Both the position numbers and the translations under genes were made by a program. Under the pieces are notes generated by a model that was given only the letters and a program-made list of their open reading frames with translations, did not search any database and was not told where the DNA came from. A stretch of DNA of 64,000 nucleotides from Sneathiella chinensis (GTDB taxonomy: Bacteria > Pseudomonadota > Alphaproteobacteria > Sneathiellales > Sneathiellaceae): positions 124,001 to 188,000 of the forward strand of contig NZ_VNWN01000008.1 in NCBI RefSeq assembly GCF_012720115.1, read 5' to 3'. Shown piece after piece: positions 39,746 to 53,007 of the stretch; within the stretch, counting starts at the first letter, position 1, and each line of letters begins with the position of its first letter.

Positions 39746-41926
39746 TTACATGAAGTTATAAGGGTCTATATCAATCTGCATCCGGACGTTGGATGGAACT
39801 TTTATTCCTTTCAACCACTGTCCGATCAATTTTTGAATCTGGACATTTTTTGCGGTTTTCACAAGGAAACGATACCGGTGTCGGCCCCGGATCATCGACA
39901 GGGGTGCCGGTGCCGGACCCATGATCAGGAACTGATCCCCGTGGGGAGCGATTCGCGACAAATTTTTTGCAAAGGAAAAAACTGATTCGGGGTCGGGACT
40001 GGACAGGACCAGCGCCGCCAACCGGCCAAAGGGAGGCATGGCGGCACTTTCCCGGGATTGCCGCTCGGAATTAAAGAAGGCCGCCGCGTCCTGCTGGACC
40101 AGCGCCTCCATCACCGGATGTTCGGGAATATAGGATTGCAGGATCACCTTGCCGGGATGCTCTGCCCGGCCAGCACGACCCGCAACCTGCGACAATAACT
40201 GATAGGTTCGCTCCGAAGCCCGAAGGTCGCCGCCGGCAAGTCCCAGATCCGCATCCACAACCCCAACCAGTGTCAGGGCCGGGAAATGATATCCCTTGGC
40301 CACGATCTGGGTCCCAATCAGTAGATTGATCTGCCCTTCCGTCATGGCCTCGACAAATTCGGCGGCCGCCTTGGGGCCGCTCAGGGTATCACTGGCGATC
40401 ATGGCAATATTGGCGTCCGGGAACAGAAGCTCGGCTTCCTCGGCCAGTCTTTCGATACCCGGCCCGCAAGCCTTGAAGCTGTCCTCGTCCTGACATTCCG
40501 GGCACTCCTTCGGGAGCGGACTGGAAAAACCGCAATGGTGACATTGCAGCTTCCGCAGCATCCGGTGCTCCACCAGCCACGCACTGCAATGGGGACATTG
40601 CAACCGGTGCCCGCAAGTATCGCACAAGGTCAGGGGCGCATATCCCCGGCGGTTGAGAAACAGCATGGCCTGCTGGCCGCTTTTCAGGGTTTCCTCGACC
40701 GCAAGGCGCAAGGGTTCCGAAATCCAGCGCTGTGCCCCCGGACGATGTTCTTTCAAATCGACCAGTTCCACAGCGGGCAGAACCGCCACCCCGAAGCGCG
40801 AGGCCAGCCGGATATGCTGATACCGTCCCATTTCTGCATTGGTCAGGGTTTCAAGGGACGGCGTGGCCGACGCCAAAATGACCGGGAACTTGCCGATCCG
40901 GGCGCGAACCACGGCCATGTCCCGCGCATTATAGGGAACCCCTTCATCCTGCTTGAAGGACGCCTCATGCTCCTCATCCACTACCACCAGTCCCAAGGAT
41001 GCAAAGGGCAGAAACAGCGCAGAGCGTGCGCCGACAACCACTTTTGCCTCGCCTTCAATGACGGCGCGCCAGTTGCGGCGGCGATTGCCCTGCCCAAGAT
41101 CGGAATGCCACTCGACGGGTTTGACCCCGAACCGCGCCTCAAAGCGGGACAGCCACTGGGATGACAGGGCGATTTCCGGCAGCAGCACCAAAGCCTGCCG
41201 TCCCTGCCGCAAACATTCGGCAATGGCCTCGAAATAGACCTCCGTCTTGCCCGAACCGGTCACCCCTTCCAGCAACAGGGCCGAAAAATCATCGGCCTGA
41301 ACACGAGCCCGAAAAATGTCGGCGGCATTCTGCTGGGCGTCGGACAGGTCAAATCCGGGATGTTCCGCATCCGGAACGGGTATGGTTTCCTCCGCGGGCA
41401 GGGAAACGGGTTCCAGCACCCCCTTGTCGGCCAGCCCCTTGATGACCGAGGAACTGACTCCGGCAATGTCGGAAATTTCCGCGGTGGTTCTGGCGACCCT
41501 CCCCTCCAGCACCTCAAGAACCCGGCGCCGGGCCGGTGTCATCTTGTCCACGGCCGCCCCCGTCCGCCGGTAGCCGGTTCGGGGCGCTTTCGGATACAGA
41601 GCCTCAGGCACATTCATGCACATGCGAAGAACCCGGCCCGGTCGCTGCATGGTGTAATGGGACACCCAGTCCACGAACTCCCGGCTTTCCGCAGGCAGCG
41701 GAGAGACAGGCAGACATTCCTGAACGGCCTTGATCCGGTTGGCGGCAACCTTGGAATTGACCGCCTCGCCCCAGACCACCCCGGTCACCTCACGGGGGCC
41801 AAAGGGGACTTTCACAAACTGGCCCATCGTCACGCCCAGATGATCCGGCACCTCATAGTCATACGCCTCCCCGATACTCATGGGGAGCATGACCTCGACG
41901 CGTCTTTTTTGTCTGGAATCGTTCAT
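39746..41926 (-). CDS. priA: Primosomal protein N' (replication restart helicase PriA)
   Basis: A 726-residue superfamily 2 helicase that reloads the replisome at stalled forks. The N-terminal 3' DNA-binding domain starts VEVMLPMSIGEAYDYEVPDHL. The helicase core has Walker A LLEGVTGSGKTEVYFEA and the DEEH box LVVVDEEHEASFKQ. The zinc site has four CxxC pairs in CDTCGHRLQCPHCSAWL and CHHCGFSSPLPKECPEC. Later come GTQIVAKGYHFPALTLVGVVDAD and QVAGRAGRAE. Its location next to the atp operon, reading the same way, is common in this class. Confidence 0.97.
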   Translation of the reverse strand: MNDSRQKRRVEVMLPMSIGEAYDYEVPDHLGVTMGQFVKVPFGPREVTGVVWGEAVNSKVAANRIKAVQECLPVSPLPAESREFVDWVSHYTMQRPGRVLRMCMNVPEALYPKAPRTGYRRTGAAVDKMTPARRRVLEVLEGRVARTTAEISDIAGVSSSVIKGLADKGVLEPVSLPAEETIPVPDAEHPGFDLSDAQQNAADIFRARVQADDFSALLLEGVTGSGKTEVYFEAIAECLRQGRQALVLLPEIALSSQWLSRFEARFGVKPVEWHSDLGQGNRRRNWRAVIEGEAKVVVGARSALFLPFASLGLVVVDEEHEASFKQDEGVPYNARDMAVVRARIGKFPVILASATPSLETLTNAEMGRYQHIRLASRFGVAVLPAVELVDLKEHRPGAQRWISEPLRLAVEETLKSGQQAMLFLNRRGYAPLTLCDTCGHRLQCPHCSAWLVEHRMLRKLQCHHCGFSSPLPKECPECQDEDSFKACGPGIERLAEEAELLFPDANIAMIASDTLSGPKAAAEFVEAMTEGQINLLIGTQIVAKGYHFPALTLVGVVDADLGLAGGDLRASERTYQLLSQVAGRAGRAEHPGKVILQSYIPEHPVMEALVQQDAAAFFNSERQSRESAAMPPFGRLAALVLSSPDPESVFSFAKNLSRIAPHGDQFLIMGPAPAPLSMIRGRHRYRFLVKTAKNVQIQKLIGQWLKGIKVPSNVRMQIDIDPYNFM

Positions 41927-42010
41927 AACAGGGCGGCAACCGAAACTCTGCGCAGTATTGCTAACTCGGGGCCAGCCTAATCAATCCGGGCTTTTCTTCC
42001 AAGCCTTCGA

Positions 42011-42039
42011 TTGTCCTTGATCCGTAAACCCGATATAAA
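42011..42039 (+). promoter_or_regulatory. Candidate promoter for the transaldolase-like gene
   Basis: TTGTCC (42011-42016), a 17-base spacer and TATAAA (42034-42039) lie 52 bases before the start codon at 42091, in the 164-base gap divergent from priA. Confidence 0.5.
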
Positions 42040-42090
42040 TGGCGAAGAGAAACCAACATCCCTGTCATTTTTCAGGATCGAGACATACAT

Positions 42091-42750
42091 ATGAAATTCT
42101 TTGTTGATACGGCGGATACTGCTGAAATTCGCGAACTGGCCGATACAGGGCTGCTGGACGGCGTCACCACCAATCCGTCACTGGTCGCCAAGACCGGCCG
42201 GGACTTTTTCGAGGTTATCGGGGAAATCTGCTCCATCGTGGATGGCCCGGTCAGTGCCGAAGTGGCCGCTACCGACTATGAAACCATGCTGGAAGAAGGC
42301 AAGCGCCTTGCCGGCCTTGGCGAGAATATCGCGGTCAAGGTGCCGCTGACCATGGCTGGCCTGAAAACCTGTTCACAACTGGCCCGCGCCGGAACACAGG
42401 TCAATGTCACGCTCTGCTTCTCTGCTGCACAGGCCATTCTGGCCGCCAAGGCCGGGGCAACCTATGTCTCGCCTTTTGTGGGCCGTCTTGATGACATCGG
42501 GCAAAACGGCATGCACCTGATTTCGGACATCGTCCAGATCTATGGCAACTACCCCGCCCTGCAGACAGAAGTTCTGGTGGCTTCCATCCGCAATCCAACC
42601 CACATCGTCGAGGCCGCCCTGATGGGTGCCGATGTCTGTACGGTGCCGCCGCAGGTCCTGAAACAGCTTGTTTCACACCCGCTGACCGACAAGGGATTGG
42701 CCGCGTTTCTGGCAGACTGGGAAAAAACCGGTCAGAAGATCATCGGCTAA
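42091..42750 (+). CDS. fsa: Transaldolase / fructose-6-phosphate aldolase family protein
   Basis: A 219-residue short transaldolase. It opens [34 protein letters not shown]; the Schiff-base lysine is in [14 protein letters not shown], and [31 protein letters not shown] is typical. This short branch includes true transaldolases (TalC type) and FSA-type aldolases; the sequence does not decide between them without a check of the few discriminating active-site residues. Function is in the pentose phosphate or aldol chemistry of fructose 6-phosphate. The DUF484 gene follows after 45 bases. Confidence 0.93.
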   Translation: MKFFVDTADTAEIRELADTGLLDGVTTNPSLVAKTGRDFFEVIGEICSIVDGPVSAEVAATDYETMLEEGKRLAGLGENIAVKVPLTMAGLKTCSQLARAGTQVNVTLCFSAAQAILAAKAGATYVSPFVGRLDDIGQNGMHLISDIVQIYGNYPALQTEVLVASIRNPTHIVEAALMGADVCTVPPQVLKQLVSHPLTDKGLAAFLADWEKTGQKIIG

Positions 42751-42795
42751 GCCTGCAACTTGCTGACAGGAACCTCTTAATCAGGGAAACAAAAG

Positions 42796-43521
42796 GTGTC
42801 AGACAGCACTGGTGAACAAGAAGCATCCCCGGTGGATGCCCTCTCGACCCCAACCGAACAGGAAGTCCGGGACTGGCTTAGCGCCCATCCGGACTTTCTG
42901 GAAAACAATGCCGACCTTCTTGCCGGCCTGACCCCGCCCAGCCGGGTGTCCGGCGAGGGGGTGGTGGATATGCAATCCTTTCTTCTGGATCGCTTGCAGC
43001 GCGAGGTTAAAACCCTCAAAAGCCAGCTACAGGCCTTTGTCGCCGCGGCCCGGCAGAACGCCCATACCCAGAGCATGGTTCACGCGGCCGTTCAGACGCT
43101 GCTGTCCGCCACCAGCTTCGGCCATTTCGTTCATATCCTGACACAGGACCTGCCGGAAATTCTGGAAGTGGATGTCATGACCCTCTGTGTTGAGGACAGC
43201 CCCATTCCCGTGCCGGCCATGACCGGACTGCAACGGCTGAAAAACGGCAGTATCGGCAAGGCCAACTGGCAAGGTCGGCGCATTATCATGCGTGCCGACG
43301 CCCCCAAATCCCCGGCCGTCTTCGGCGCGGCCACCGACCTTGTGCGATCCGATGCCAGAATTCTGCTGGATATCCCATCCCTGCACGCCCCGGCCATGCT
43401 GGCCATTGGCAGCCGCGAGACCGGGCATTTTCACGAGGAACAGGGCACCGAGCTTCTCGGCTTTTTTGCAGGATGTGTTCAGGCCTGCCTGCAAAGCTGG
43501 GCTGAACACACGGCGATCTAG
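42796..43521 (+). CDS. DUF484 family protein (GAF-like)
   Basis: A 241-residue protein of the DUF484 family, usually found just before xerC. The N-terminal segment EVRDWLSAHPDFLENNADLLAGL and the short coiled coil LLDRLQREVKTLKSQLQAFV are the family hallmarks, and the rest is a GAF-like domain ending HFHEEQGTELLGFFAGCVQACLQSW. The start is a GTG at 42796 with AGGGA before it; no ATG exists near the conserved N-terminus. The function is unknown; the constant link to xerC suggests a role in chromosome segregation or recombination. Confidence 0.9.
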   Translation: MSDSTGEQEASPVDALSTPTEQEVRDWLSAHPDFLENNADLLAGLTPPSRVSGEGVVDMQSFLLDRLQREVKTLKSQLQAFVAAARQNAHTQSMVHAAVQTLLSATSFGHFVHILTQDLPEILEVDVMTLCVEDSPIPVPAMTGLQRLKNGSIGKANWQGRRIIMRADAPKSPAVFGAATDLVRSDARILLDIPSLHAPAMLAIGSRETGHFHEEQGTELLGFFAGCVQACLQSWAEHTAI

Positions 43522-43526
43522 CGCCG

Positions 43527-44456
43527 ATGGCCGCCCTTCCCCCGCTTGCCAAGGCGGTTCAATCCTGGAAAGACTGGCTGGCCTTTGAAAAGAAGGTCAG
43601 CCCCCACACCTTCGAAGCCTATGAACGGGATACGGGCGATTTTCTGGCCTTCCTCACCGGCCATCTGGGGGGGGAGCCTGAACTCAAGGATCTGGAAGCC
43701 CTGCGCGCCGCCGACTTTCGGGCGTTTCTCAGTTTTCGCCGCGATGAGGGCCTGTCCCCTTCCTCGCTTGCCCGCGTGCTGTCTTCGGTTCGCAGCCTGT
43801 TCCGCTATCTGGATCGCGGCGGCCTGATCCATAATCCGTATCTGAAAACCATCCGCCCGCCCCGGAAACCGCAGCGCCTGCCCCGCCCCCTGAACGAGAA
43901 GGACACGCTTGATCTGCTGGCGAAAGCCGGTCAGCCCGGAACCGTCAACCGGCCCGAATGGGTTGATCTTCGGGATGCGGCGGTCTTTACCCTGCTTTAC
44001 GGATGTGGATTGCGAATCAGCGAGGCCCTTGATCTGGATTACCGGACCCGGCCCACCGGCGATGTCCTTCGGGTTGTGGGTAAGGGCAACAAGGAACGCC
44101 TTGTCCCGGTGCTGCCCATTGTCCTGCGCGCCATCGATGAGTATGCCGCTGCCTGCCCGTTCGATTTTCATGCCGACAGCCCGCTGTTTTTTGGAAAGCA
44201 GGGACGGCGGCTTGGCGCCCGGACGGTTCAGATGCGCCTGCAGGAACTCCGCCGCCAGATGGGCCTGCCGGAAACGGCAACGCCCCACGCCCTGCGTCAC
44301 AGTTTCGCCACCCATCTTCTGTCAGGCGGCGGCGACCTTCGCGCCATTCAGGAACTGCTGGGACACAAGTCCCTGACCACCACACAGCGCTATACCGACC
44401 TTGATGACGGTACCCTGCTGGCTGTCTATAACAGTGCCCATCCGAAAACCCGGTGA
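43527..44456 (+). CDS. xerC: Site-specific tyrosine recombinase XerC
   Basis: A 309-residue tyrosine recombinase that with XerD resolves chromosome dimers at dif. The N-terminal SAM-like domain spans about residues 1-100 (LEALRAADFRAFLSFRR). The catalytic set is complete: Arg in YGCGLRISEALDLD, Lys in VVGKGNKERLVPV, HxxR in ATPHALRHSFATHLLSGGGDLRAIQELLGH, and Tyr in TTQRYTDLD. Five bases separate it from the DUF484 gene. No transposon or phage genes lie beside it, so it is the housekeeping enzyme. I saw no dif-like site in the window. Confidence 0.96.
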   Translation: MAALPPLAKAVQSWKDWLAFEKKVSPHTFEAYERDTGDFLAFLTGHLGGEPELKDLEALRAADFRAFLSFRRDEGLSPSSLARVLSSVRSLFRYLDRGGLIHNPYLKTIRPPRKPQRLPRPLNEKDTLDLLAKAGQPGTVNRPEWVDLRDAAVFTLLYGCGLRISEALDLDYRTRPTGDVLRVVGKGNKERLVPVLPIVLRAIDEYAAACPFDFHADSPLFFGKQGRRLGARTVQMRLQELRRQMGLPETATPHALRHSFATHLLSGGGDLRAIQELLGHKSLTTTQRYTDLDDGTLLAVYNSAHPKTR

Positions 44457-44511
44457 TCAGGGACTGGTGGCCCGGACTGGCGACCGGGAGGTGACGGGAA
44501 CAGACGCCCGG

Positions 44512-45699
44512 CTATGGCCTTGCCAGACGGATGGCAAACGGCCCCAGGGCAGAAACCAGCCCCATGGCAACATAGGTCAGTCCCCACGCCACAGTGCTTT
44601 CATGGCCCCCGCTGGCATCCAGTACAAAACCGGCCACGATCGGGCCGATCATCGCCCCGCTGAACCCGACGAAACTGTGCATGGCCATGGTTGACCCTTT
44701 CAGATCAGCCGGGGCACTGGCCACCGCCCCCGATGTGAGGGACGACGAATCGGCGGTCACCAGAAACCCGTAGAGGGCCGAAACCGCAATGACGATCCAG
44801 AAGGGCAATCCCGCCGTAAAGCCCACCCCAAGCGAGGTGGCAAGGGCCAGCAGCATGATCACCGTAATGGCTTTCTGGCGGCCGATTTTCAGGGCCAGTT
44901 CATTGCCCAGGACACTGGACGGCAGGCCAAGGAAAATAATCAGGGCGGCAATCACACTGATATCCAGCCAGGACGGCGTATTGTCGAGAAAGGCGGCAAA
45001 GGTCAAAAAGGCCACCAGAAAAGACCGCATGGCCATCAATTCGAAGGTGTGACAGAAATAACCGATCACATATCCCATGGTCTGGCGGTTTCCGACGACC
45101 GGCCGGAAATTGAGCAACTGACGCCAAGCCCTTGGCTGGTGGTTGGGCCGGGCGCCCGTCACGGACAGGATCACCGCCAGCGCGGCGGGCGGCCCGAAAA
45201 TCGCGGACATCATGGCAATGTCGGCGCTGAACCAGCGTTGCATCTGCCCGATCAGCAGGAAGGAAACTGCCGATCCGGTGGAAAAGCAAGCCGTATAGAA
45301 GGCAATGGCCCGCGACTGGTCACCTGCGGGCAGGCGATCGGTCAACATGCGAAGACCGGGCATATAGGTACAGGCCAGTCCGGCGCCTGACAGGAACCGC
45401 CACGGCAGGGCAGACCAGAAATCATCGGCCCAGACGGCAAACCCCAAGGCCCCGACCACCCCCACAAGGCATCCCGCAATCACGATCCGTCTGGCATCGA
45501 TGCGATCCGTCAGGGTGGTTGCAAGCACACCAAAAAGGGTGAACCCGCCGAAAAAGCTCCCGTTTATCCATCCGGCCTCGGTCCCTGACAGCCCCCATTC
45601 CTGAAAGAAATGGGGCATCAGGGCCGGGAAGGTCGCAAAGGAAGACATGGACAGCACCTCTGCGAGACACAGAAAGGTTGTCAGATAAACGGGAGACAT
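44512..45699 (-). CDS. MFS transporter
   Basis: A 395-residue permease of the major facilitator superfamily with about 12 membrane spans. It opens MSPVYLTTFLCLAEVLSMSSFATFPALMPHFFQEWGLSGTEAGWI; the loop 2-3 motif reads LTDRIDARRIVIAG, and helix 4-5 carries LRMLTDRLPAGDQSRAIAFYTACF. The second half mirrors the first (LALKIGRQKAITVIMLLALATSLG). No accessory proteins are nearby; the 14-base gap to the GST-like gene suggests one transcript with it. The transported compound is unknown. Confidence 0.88.
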   Translation of the reverse strand: MSPVYLTTFLCLAEVLSMSSFATFPALMPHFFQEWGLSGTEAGWINGSFFGGFTLFGVLATTLTDRIDARRIVIAGCLVGVVGALGFAVWADDFWSALPWRFLSGAGLACTYMPGLRMLTDRLPAGDQSRAIAFYTACFSTGSAVSFLLIGQMQRWFSADIAMMSAIFGPPAALAVILSVTGARPNHQPRAWRQLLNFRPVVGNRQTMGYVIGYFCHTFELMAMRSFLVAFLTFAAFLDNTPSWLDISVIAALIIFLGLPSSVLGNELALKIGRQKAITVIMLLALATSLGVGFTAGLPFWIVIAVSALYGFLVTADSSSLTSGAVASAPADLKGSTMAMHSFVGFSGAMIGPIVAGFVLDASGGHESTVAWGLTYVAMGLVSALGPFAIRLARP

Positions 45700-45713
45700 G
45701 CGGGCATCAATGC

Positions 45714-46322
45714 TTAGCTGGCGGGCGGCTGGGTCGCCTGCATGGACGGACGGGCGCTGAACTCGTTATACCATGCGGTCAGTTCCGGGCGTCCTTCCCG
45801 CCAGTTTTCGGCGCTGAAGCGAAGATCGTGATATCCGAGGGCGCAGCCGATGGCGATGGTGCCGATATCCAGACGACCCTTGAAGGTATCAATCTTGTTC
45901 TCCAACTCATCCAGAGACCGCTCCATGGCGACCTGAAGGCGGGCATTCCAGGTTGGGGACCCTTCGCCCTTGGGCATGGCGCTGCTGTCCATGCGGCGCT
46001 GATAGGCGGCATCGGTCATGCCGTTGGCAATGGCATGCAGGGTCATAACACGGGCCCGGTCCAGCGGGTCGGCAGGGAACAGGGTTGCGGTGTCGGACAG
46101 GCTGTCCAGATACTCACAAATCACAATGGAATCAAAAATCAGGGACCCGTCTTCCAACTGCAGGCTGGGGATCTTGCCCAGCGGGTTTTCAGGGTTGATA
46201 CCCTTGAAAATGTCAGAAATGTCAGGCTTTACCAGATCAAGACGATCAACCAGCCCCAGTTCATGGGCCGTCACCATCACTTTCCGAACAAAAGGGGAGG
46301 TAGGGCTATGGCAAAGTTTCAT
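45714..46322 (-). CDS. Glutathione S-transferase family protein
   Basis: A 202-residue GST-fold protein. The thioredoxin-like N-terminal part has KLCHSPTSPFVRKVMVTAHELG with serine residues at the usual glutathione-activating position, then the cis-proline and Ser-binding stretch NPLGKIPSLQLEDGSLIFDSIVICEYLD. The helical C-terminal half contains LDIGTIAIGCALGYHDLRFS. It may detoxify electrophiles or reduce disulfides; the substrate is open. It precedes the MFS gene on the same strand, which hints at a detoxification pair. Confidence 0.88.
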   Translation of the reverse strand: MKLCHSPTSPFVRKVMVTAHELGLVDRLDLVKPDISDIFKGINPENPLGKIPSLQLEDGSLIFDSIVICEYLDSLSDTATLFPADPLDRARVMTLHAIANGMTDAAYQRRMDSSAMPKGEGSPTWNARLQVAMERSLDELENKIDTFKGRLDIGTIAIGCALGYHDLRFSAENWREGRPELTAWYNEFSARPSMQATQPPAS

Positions 46323-46374
46323 GGGATTTCCTTTTTCTTATCGTTGAGGGGCCGGATATGCCGGTGTTAACAGG

Positions 46375-46400
46375 AAAGGGCCGATCCACTGGACCGGCCC
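46375..46400 (-). terminator. Hairpin after lpdA
   Basis: GGGCCG (46378-46383) and CGGCCC (46395-46400), with an inner TCC/GGA pair and a three-base loop, form a stem about 30 bases beyond the lpdA stop. On the minus strand it is followed only by TTTCC, so the U-tail is weak. It marks the probable end of the sucAB-lpdA transcript. Confidence 0.45.
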
Positions 46401-46429
46401 CGTCATCTTCCTGATAATTCCGAATCAGG

Positions 46430-47833
46430 TCAACTGTTCAATGTACGTCCGGCAACGGCAAGCGCTGCTTCCTTGACCGCTTCGTTCAGGGTCGGGTGAG
46501 CATGGCAGGTGCGCGCGATATCCTCGGCGGAGGCACCAAATTCCATGGCCAGAACGCATTCATGGATAACCGTTCCGGCATCCGGTCCGACGATATGAAC
46601 ACCAAGAACCTTGTCGGTTTTCTTGTCCGCCAGGATTTTTGCAAACCCTTCGGTAAAGCCATTGGCCCGGGCCCGGCTGTTGGCCATGAACGGCACCTTG
46701 CCCACGTTATACTCGATCCCGGCAGCTTTCAGGTCCTCTTCGGACTTGCCAACCGTGGCCACTTCCGGCCAGGTGTAGATCACACCCGGAATGGTATCGT
46801 AGTTGATGTGCGGTTTCTGACCGGCCAGCATTTCAACACAGACAACACCTTCGTCCTCTGCCTTGTGCGCCAGCATGGGACCTTCGATCACATCGCCAAT
46901 GGCATACACGCCATCGACGCTGGATTTGAAGGTCTTGTCCACGATGATGCGGCCTGCCTTGTCGGTTTCCACGCCCAGATCCTCAAGCCCCAGACCCTTG
47001 GTGTAGGGACGGCGGCCAATGGCAACCAGAACCACATCGGCGGTCAGGGTTTCCTCGTCACCGCCCTTGGACGGTTCCATGGTCAGGGTCACGGAAGACT
47101 TGCTCTTCTTGGCGCCGGTGACCTTCTTGCCCAGCTTGAACTCGATCCCCTGTTTCTTGAGGATACGCTGGGTGGTCTTGGCAACCTCGTTGTCTGTGCC
47201 GGGCAGGATGCGATCAAGGAATTCGACCACAGTTACCTCGGCACCCAGACGGCGCCAGACAGTTCCAAGCTCAAGACCGATCACACCGGCACCGATGACA
47301 ACCAGTTTCTTCGGCACCTTGGGCAGTTCCAGTGCGCCTGTGGAAGAAACGATCTGTTTTTCATCGATTTCCACGTTGGGAAGCGGTGTCACTTCAGAAC
47401 CGGTGGCAATCAGGATGTTCTTGCCCTTGATGACCTTGTCTTCATCGCCGCTGATTTCAACACGGCCGCCGCCCTGCAGGGTGCCGGCACCCTTGATGTA
47501 GGTGACCTTGTTCTTCTTGAACAGGAACTCGATCCCCTGCGTCAGGCCTTCAACCGTGGTGTCCTTCTGGTTCAGCATGGTTTTCAGGTCCAGTTCAACA
47601 GAACCGACCTTGATGCCGCGATTTTCAAAATCGTGCTGGGCTTCCTCGAACAGTTCGGAAGACCGCAGCAACGCCTTTGACGGAATACACCCAACGTTCA
47701 GGCAGGTACCGCCAAGGGTACCGCGCTTTTCAACGCAGGCTGTCTTCATACCAAGCTGTGAGGCCCGGATGGCGGCTGTGTAACCGCCCGGACCACCACC
47801 AACGACGATCAGATCAAAAATATCTTCGCTCAT
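46430..47833 (-). CDS. lpdA: Dihydrolipoyl dehydrogenase (E3)
   Basis: A 467-residue flavoprotein that reoxidises lipoyl groups with NAD. FAD motif [15 protein letters not shown], redox-active disulfide [19 protein letters not shown]-binding [15 protein letters not shown], second FAD stretch [20 protein letters not shown], and the catalytic [13 protein letters not shown] near the end. It follows sucB after 33 bases and is the E3 of the 2-oxoglutarate dehydrogenase complex, possibly shared with pyruvate dehydrogenase. Confidence 0.98.
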   Translation of the reverse strand: MSEDIFDLIVVGGGPGGYTAAIRASQLGMKTACVEKRGTLGGTCLNVGCIPSKALLRSSELFEEAQHDFENRGIKVGSVELDLKTMLNQKDTTVEGLTQGIEFLFKKNKVTYIKGAGTLQGGGRVEISGDEDKVIKGKNILIATGSEVTPLPNVEIDEKQIVSSTGALELPKVPKKLVVIGAGVIGLELGTVWRRLGAEVTVVEFLDRILPGTDNEVAKTTQRILKKQGIEFKLGKKVTGAKKSKSSVTLTMEPSKGGDEETLTADVVLVAIGRRPYTKGLGLEDLGVETDKAGRIIVDKTFKSSVDGVYAIGDVIEGPMLAHKAEDEGVVCVEMLAGQKPHINYDTIPGVIYTWPEVATVGKSEEDLKAAGIEYNVGKVPFMANSRARANGFTEGFAKILADKKTDKVLGVHIVGPDAGTVIHECVLAMEFGASAEDIARTCHAHPTLNEAVKEAALAVAGRTLNS

Positions 47834-47866
47834 TTATCCCCCCTCCAGGGAGTGTCTAATTAACGT

Positions 47867-49156
47867 CTAGAGATCAAGCAGCAGGCGCTGCGGATCCTCA
47901 AGGGCGTCTTTCACCCGAACGAGGAAGGTAACCGCTTCCTTGCCATCGATGATCCGGTGGTCATAGGACAGTGCCAGATACATCATGGGGCGGATCTTGA
48001 TCTCGCCATCGACAACCATCGGCCGTTCCTGGATCTTGTGCATGCCAAGAACACCAGACTGCGGCGCGTTGAGAATCGGCGATGACATGAGCGAACCATA
48101 AACCCCACCGTTGGAGATGGTAAAGGTTCCGCCTTGCATATCAGCCATGCTCAGCTTGCCATCACGGGCCTTGCGGCCAAGATCGGCAATGCCTTTTTCA
48201 ACTTCGGCAAAGCTCATCTGATCGGCATCGCGCAGAACCGGAACCACCAGACCGTTCGGTGTCCCGACGGCAACACCCATGTGGTAGTAGTTCTTGTAGA
48301 CGATGTAATCGCCTTCAATTTCGGCGTTGACCGCAGGCAGTTCCTGAAGCGCAGCGATACAGGCCTTTGTGAAGAAGGACATGAAGCCCAGCTTGACGCC
48401 ATGTTTCTTCTGGAACAGGTCCTTGTATTCCGCCCGCAGGGCCATCAGGTTGGTCAGGTCCACCTCGTTATAGGTGGTCAGCATGGCCGCTGTGTTCTGG
48501 GCATCTTTCAGACGGGCAGCAATGCTCTTGCGAAGGCGGGTCATCTTGACACGTTCTTCGCGGACAGCCTCGGACCGGGGACCGGCCGGTGCTGTCGGAG
48601 CAGCCGCAGCAGCAGGCGCCGCTGCAACCGGGGCCGGAGCCGCCGGAGATGCACCGCCATTTTCAAGGGCTTCCAGAACGTCCCCCTTGGTAATGCGACC
48701 ATCCTTGCCGGTGCCGCGAATCCTGGCAACGTCAAGGTTGTTTTCATCAATCAGCTTCTGTGCAGCCGGCAGAACTTCCGCCGGACCGGTAGAGGCAGCA
48801 ACTGCCGGGGCCGGAGCCGCAGCAGGAGCGGCAGGCGCCGGGGCTGCAGCAGCAGGTGCAGCCGCCGGTGCCGGAGCTTCAGCCGCTTTCGGAGCCGGGG
48901 CGGAAGTTGCACCAGCAGCACCGGCAGCAATCTGACCCAGCAGCGCGCCAACCTCGACATCCTCGCCTTCTGCGGCGATGATTTCTTCCAGTCGGCCCGC
49001 CTCGGTGGCGTTCACCTCAAGGGTGACCTTGTCGGTTTCCAGTTCAAGAATGGGTTCATCCTTGGCAACAGCGTCGCCAACCTGCTTGAACCATTGACCT
49101 ACAGTAGCTTCCGTTACGGATTCCCCAAGTACGGGGACGCGAATTTCGACCGTCAT
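47867..49156 (-). CDS. sucB: 2-oxoglutarate dehydrogenase E2 (dihydrolipoyl succinyltransferase)
   Basis: A 429-residue E2. The lipoyl domain (residues 1-80) has the modified lysine in [14 protein letters not shown] long Ala/Pro linker and the peripheral subunit-binding domain ([34 protein letters not shown]) lead to the acyltransferase core with catalytic His and Asp in [17 protein letters not shown]. It forms the core of the complex that makes succinyl-CoA. It is co-transcribed with sucA, 12 bases upstream. Confidence 0.98.
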   Translation of the reverse strand: MTVEIRVPVLGESVTEATVGQWFKQVGDAVAKDEPILELETDKVTLEVNATEAGRLEEIIAAEGEDVEVGALLGQIAAGAAGATSAPAPKAAEAPAPAAAPAAAAPAPAAPAAAPAPAVAASTGPAEVLPAAQKLIDENNLDVARIRGTGKDGRITKGDVLEALENGGASPAAPAPVAAAPAAAAAPTAPAGPRSEAVREERVKMTRLRKSIAARLKDAQNTAAMLTTYNEVDLTNLMALRAEYKDLFQKKHGVKLGFMSFFTKACIAALQELPAVNAEIEGDYIVYKNYYHMGVAVGTPNGLVVPVLRDADQMSFAEVEKGIADLGRKARDGKLSMADMQGGTFTISNGGVYGSLMSSPILNAPQSGVLGMHKIQERPMVVDGEIKIRPMMYLALSYDHRIIDGKEAVTFLVRVKDALEDPQRLLLDL

Positions 49157-49168
49157 GTTGCTTCTTTC

Positions 49169-52057
<2,889 letters not shown>

Positions 52058-52069
52058 TTCCGGTCAATT

Positions 52070-52090
52070 GGGCGGGTACAATACCCGCCC
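52070..52090 (-). promoter_or_regulatory. Stable hairpin just before the sucA ribosome site
   Basis: GGGCGGGTA and TACCCGCCC form a perfect 9-bp stem with a three-base loop, ending 12 bases before the sucA start codon, in the 74-base sucD-sucA gap. There is no U-run after it in the direction of transcription, so it is not an intrinsic terminator. It could stabilise the sucAB mRNA 5' end after cleavage or limit translation. Confidence 0.6.
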
Positions 52091-52131
52091 CCTAAAAAAT
52101 CGAGTTTCGCTGTAAAGGGTCTCTTACAACA

Positions 52132-53007
52132 TTACCCTTTCAAAACTCTTACCAAAGTTGAACCAAGTGCTGACGGGCTGTCAGAGACCGTAACACCTGC
52201 GCTGCGCATGGCTTCCATTTTGTCGTCGGCGCCACCTTTACCACCGGAGATGATTGCACCCGCGTGGCCCATGCGACGGCCAGGAGGTGCGGTAACACCG
52301 GCGATGAACCCGACAACAGGTTTCTTGATCTTGGACTGCTTCAGGAAGTCTGCAGCTTCCTCTTCGGCGGAACCACCGATTTCACCGATCATGATGATGG
52401 ATTCGGTTTCGTCGTCCTGCAGGAACATTTCCAGACAGTCGATGAAGTTGGTGCCGTTTACCGGGTCACCACCGATACCGATACAGGTGGACTGACCAAG
52501 GCCAGCCGCAGTTGTCTGGGCAACAGCTTCGTAGGTCAGTGTCCCGGAGCGGGAAACGATACCCACGTTACCACGACGGTGAATGTGGCCCGGCATGATG
52601 CCGATCTTGCATTCGTCCGGTGTGATGACGCCCGGGCAGTTCGGACCGATCAGACGGGTGCCGCTGTTCTTCAGGGCGCGCTTGACGCGAACCATGTCGA
52701 GAACCGGGATACCTTCGGTGATACAGACAACCAGTTCGATACCGGCATCAACGGCTTCCAGAATGGCGTCCGCAGCGAACGGCGGCGGAACATAGATCAC
52801 GCTGGCGTTGGCTTCGGTGACGTGCTTGGCTTCTTCAACGGTGTTGAAGATCGGCAGGTCCAGATGGGTTTCCCCGCCCTTGCCCGGTGTCACACCACCA
52901 ACCATCTTGGTGCCGTATGCAATCGCCTGCTCGGAGTGGAAGGTCCCTTGAGAGCCTGTGAAACCCTGACAAATGACCTTGGTGTCTTTATTGACGAGAA
53001 CGGCCAT
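52132..53007 (-). CDS. sucD: Succinyl-CoA synthetase alpha subunit
   Basis: A 291-residue alpha subunit with CoA-binding N-terminus ([39 protein letters not shown]) and the phosphorylated histidine in [29 protein letters not shown] is also typical. It converts succinyl-CoA to succinate with nucleoside triphosphate formation. Its ATG shares one base with the sucC stop (TAATG). Confidence 0.98.
   Translation of the reverse strand: MAVLVNKDTKVICQGFTGSQGTFHSEQAIAYGTKMVGGVTPGKGGETHLDLPIFNTVEEAKHVTEANASVIYVPPPFAADAILEAVDAGIELVVCITEGIPVLDMVRVKRALKNSGTRLIGPNCPGVITPDECKIGIMPGHIHRRGNVGIVSRSGTLTYEAVAQTTAAGLGQSTCIGIGGDPVNGTNFIDCLEMFLQDDETESIIMIGEIGGSAEEEAADFLKQSKIKKPVVGFIAGVTAPPGRRMGHAGAIISGGKGGADDKMEAMRSAGVTVSDSPSALGSTLVRVLKG

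Noticed and set aside
43527-44456. Tyrosine recombinase as sign of a mobile element
   Set aside because: The gene is a complete XerC in its usual place after DUF484. No attachment repeats, transposase or phage genes lie nearby.
48770-48930. Repetitive-looking stretch in sucB
   Set aside because: This is the normal Ala/Pro-rich linker between the lipoyl and subunit-binding domains, not a DNA repeat or mobile element.
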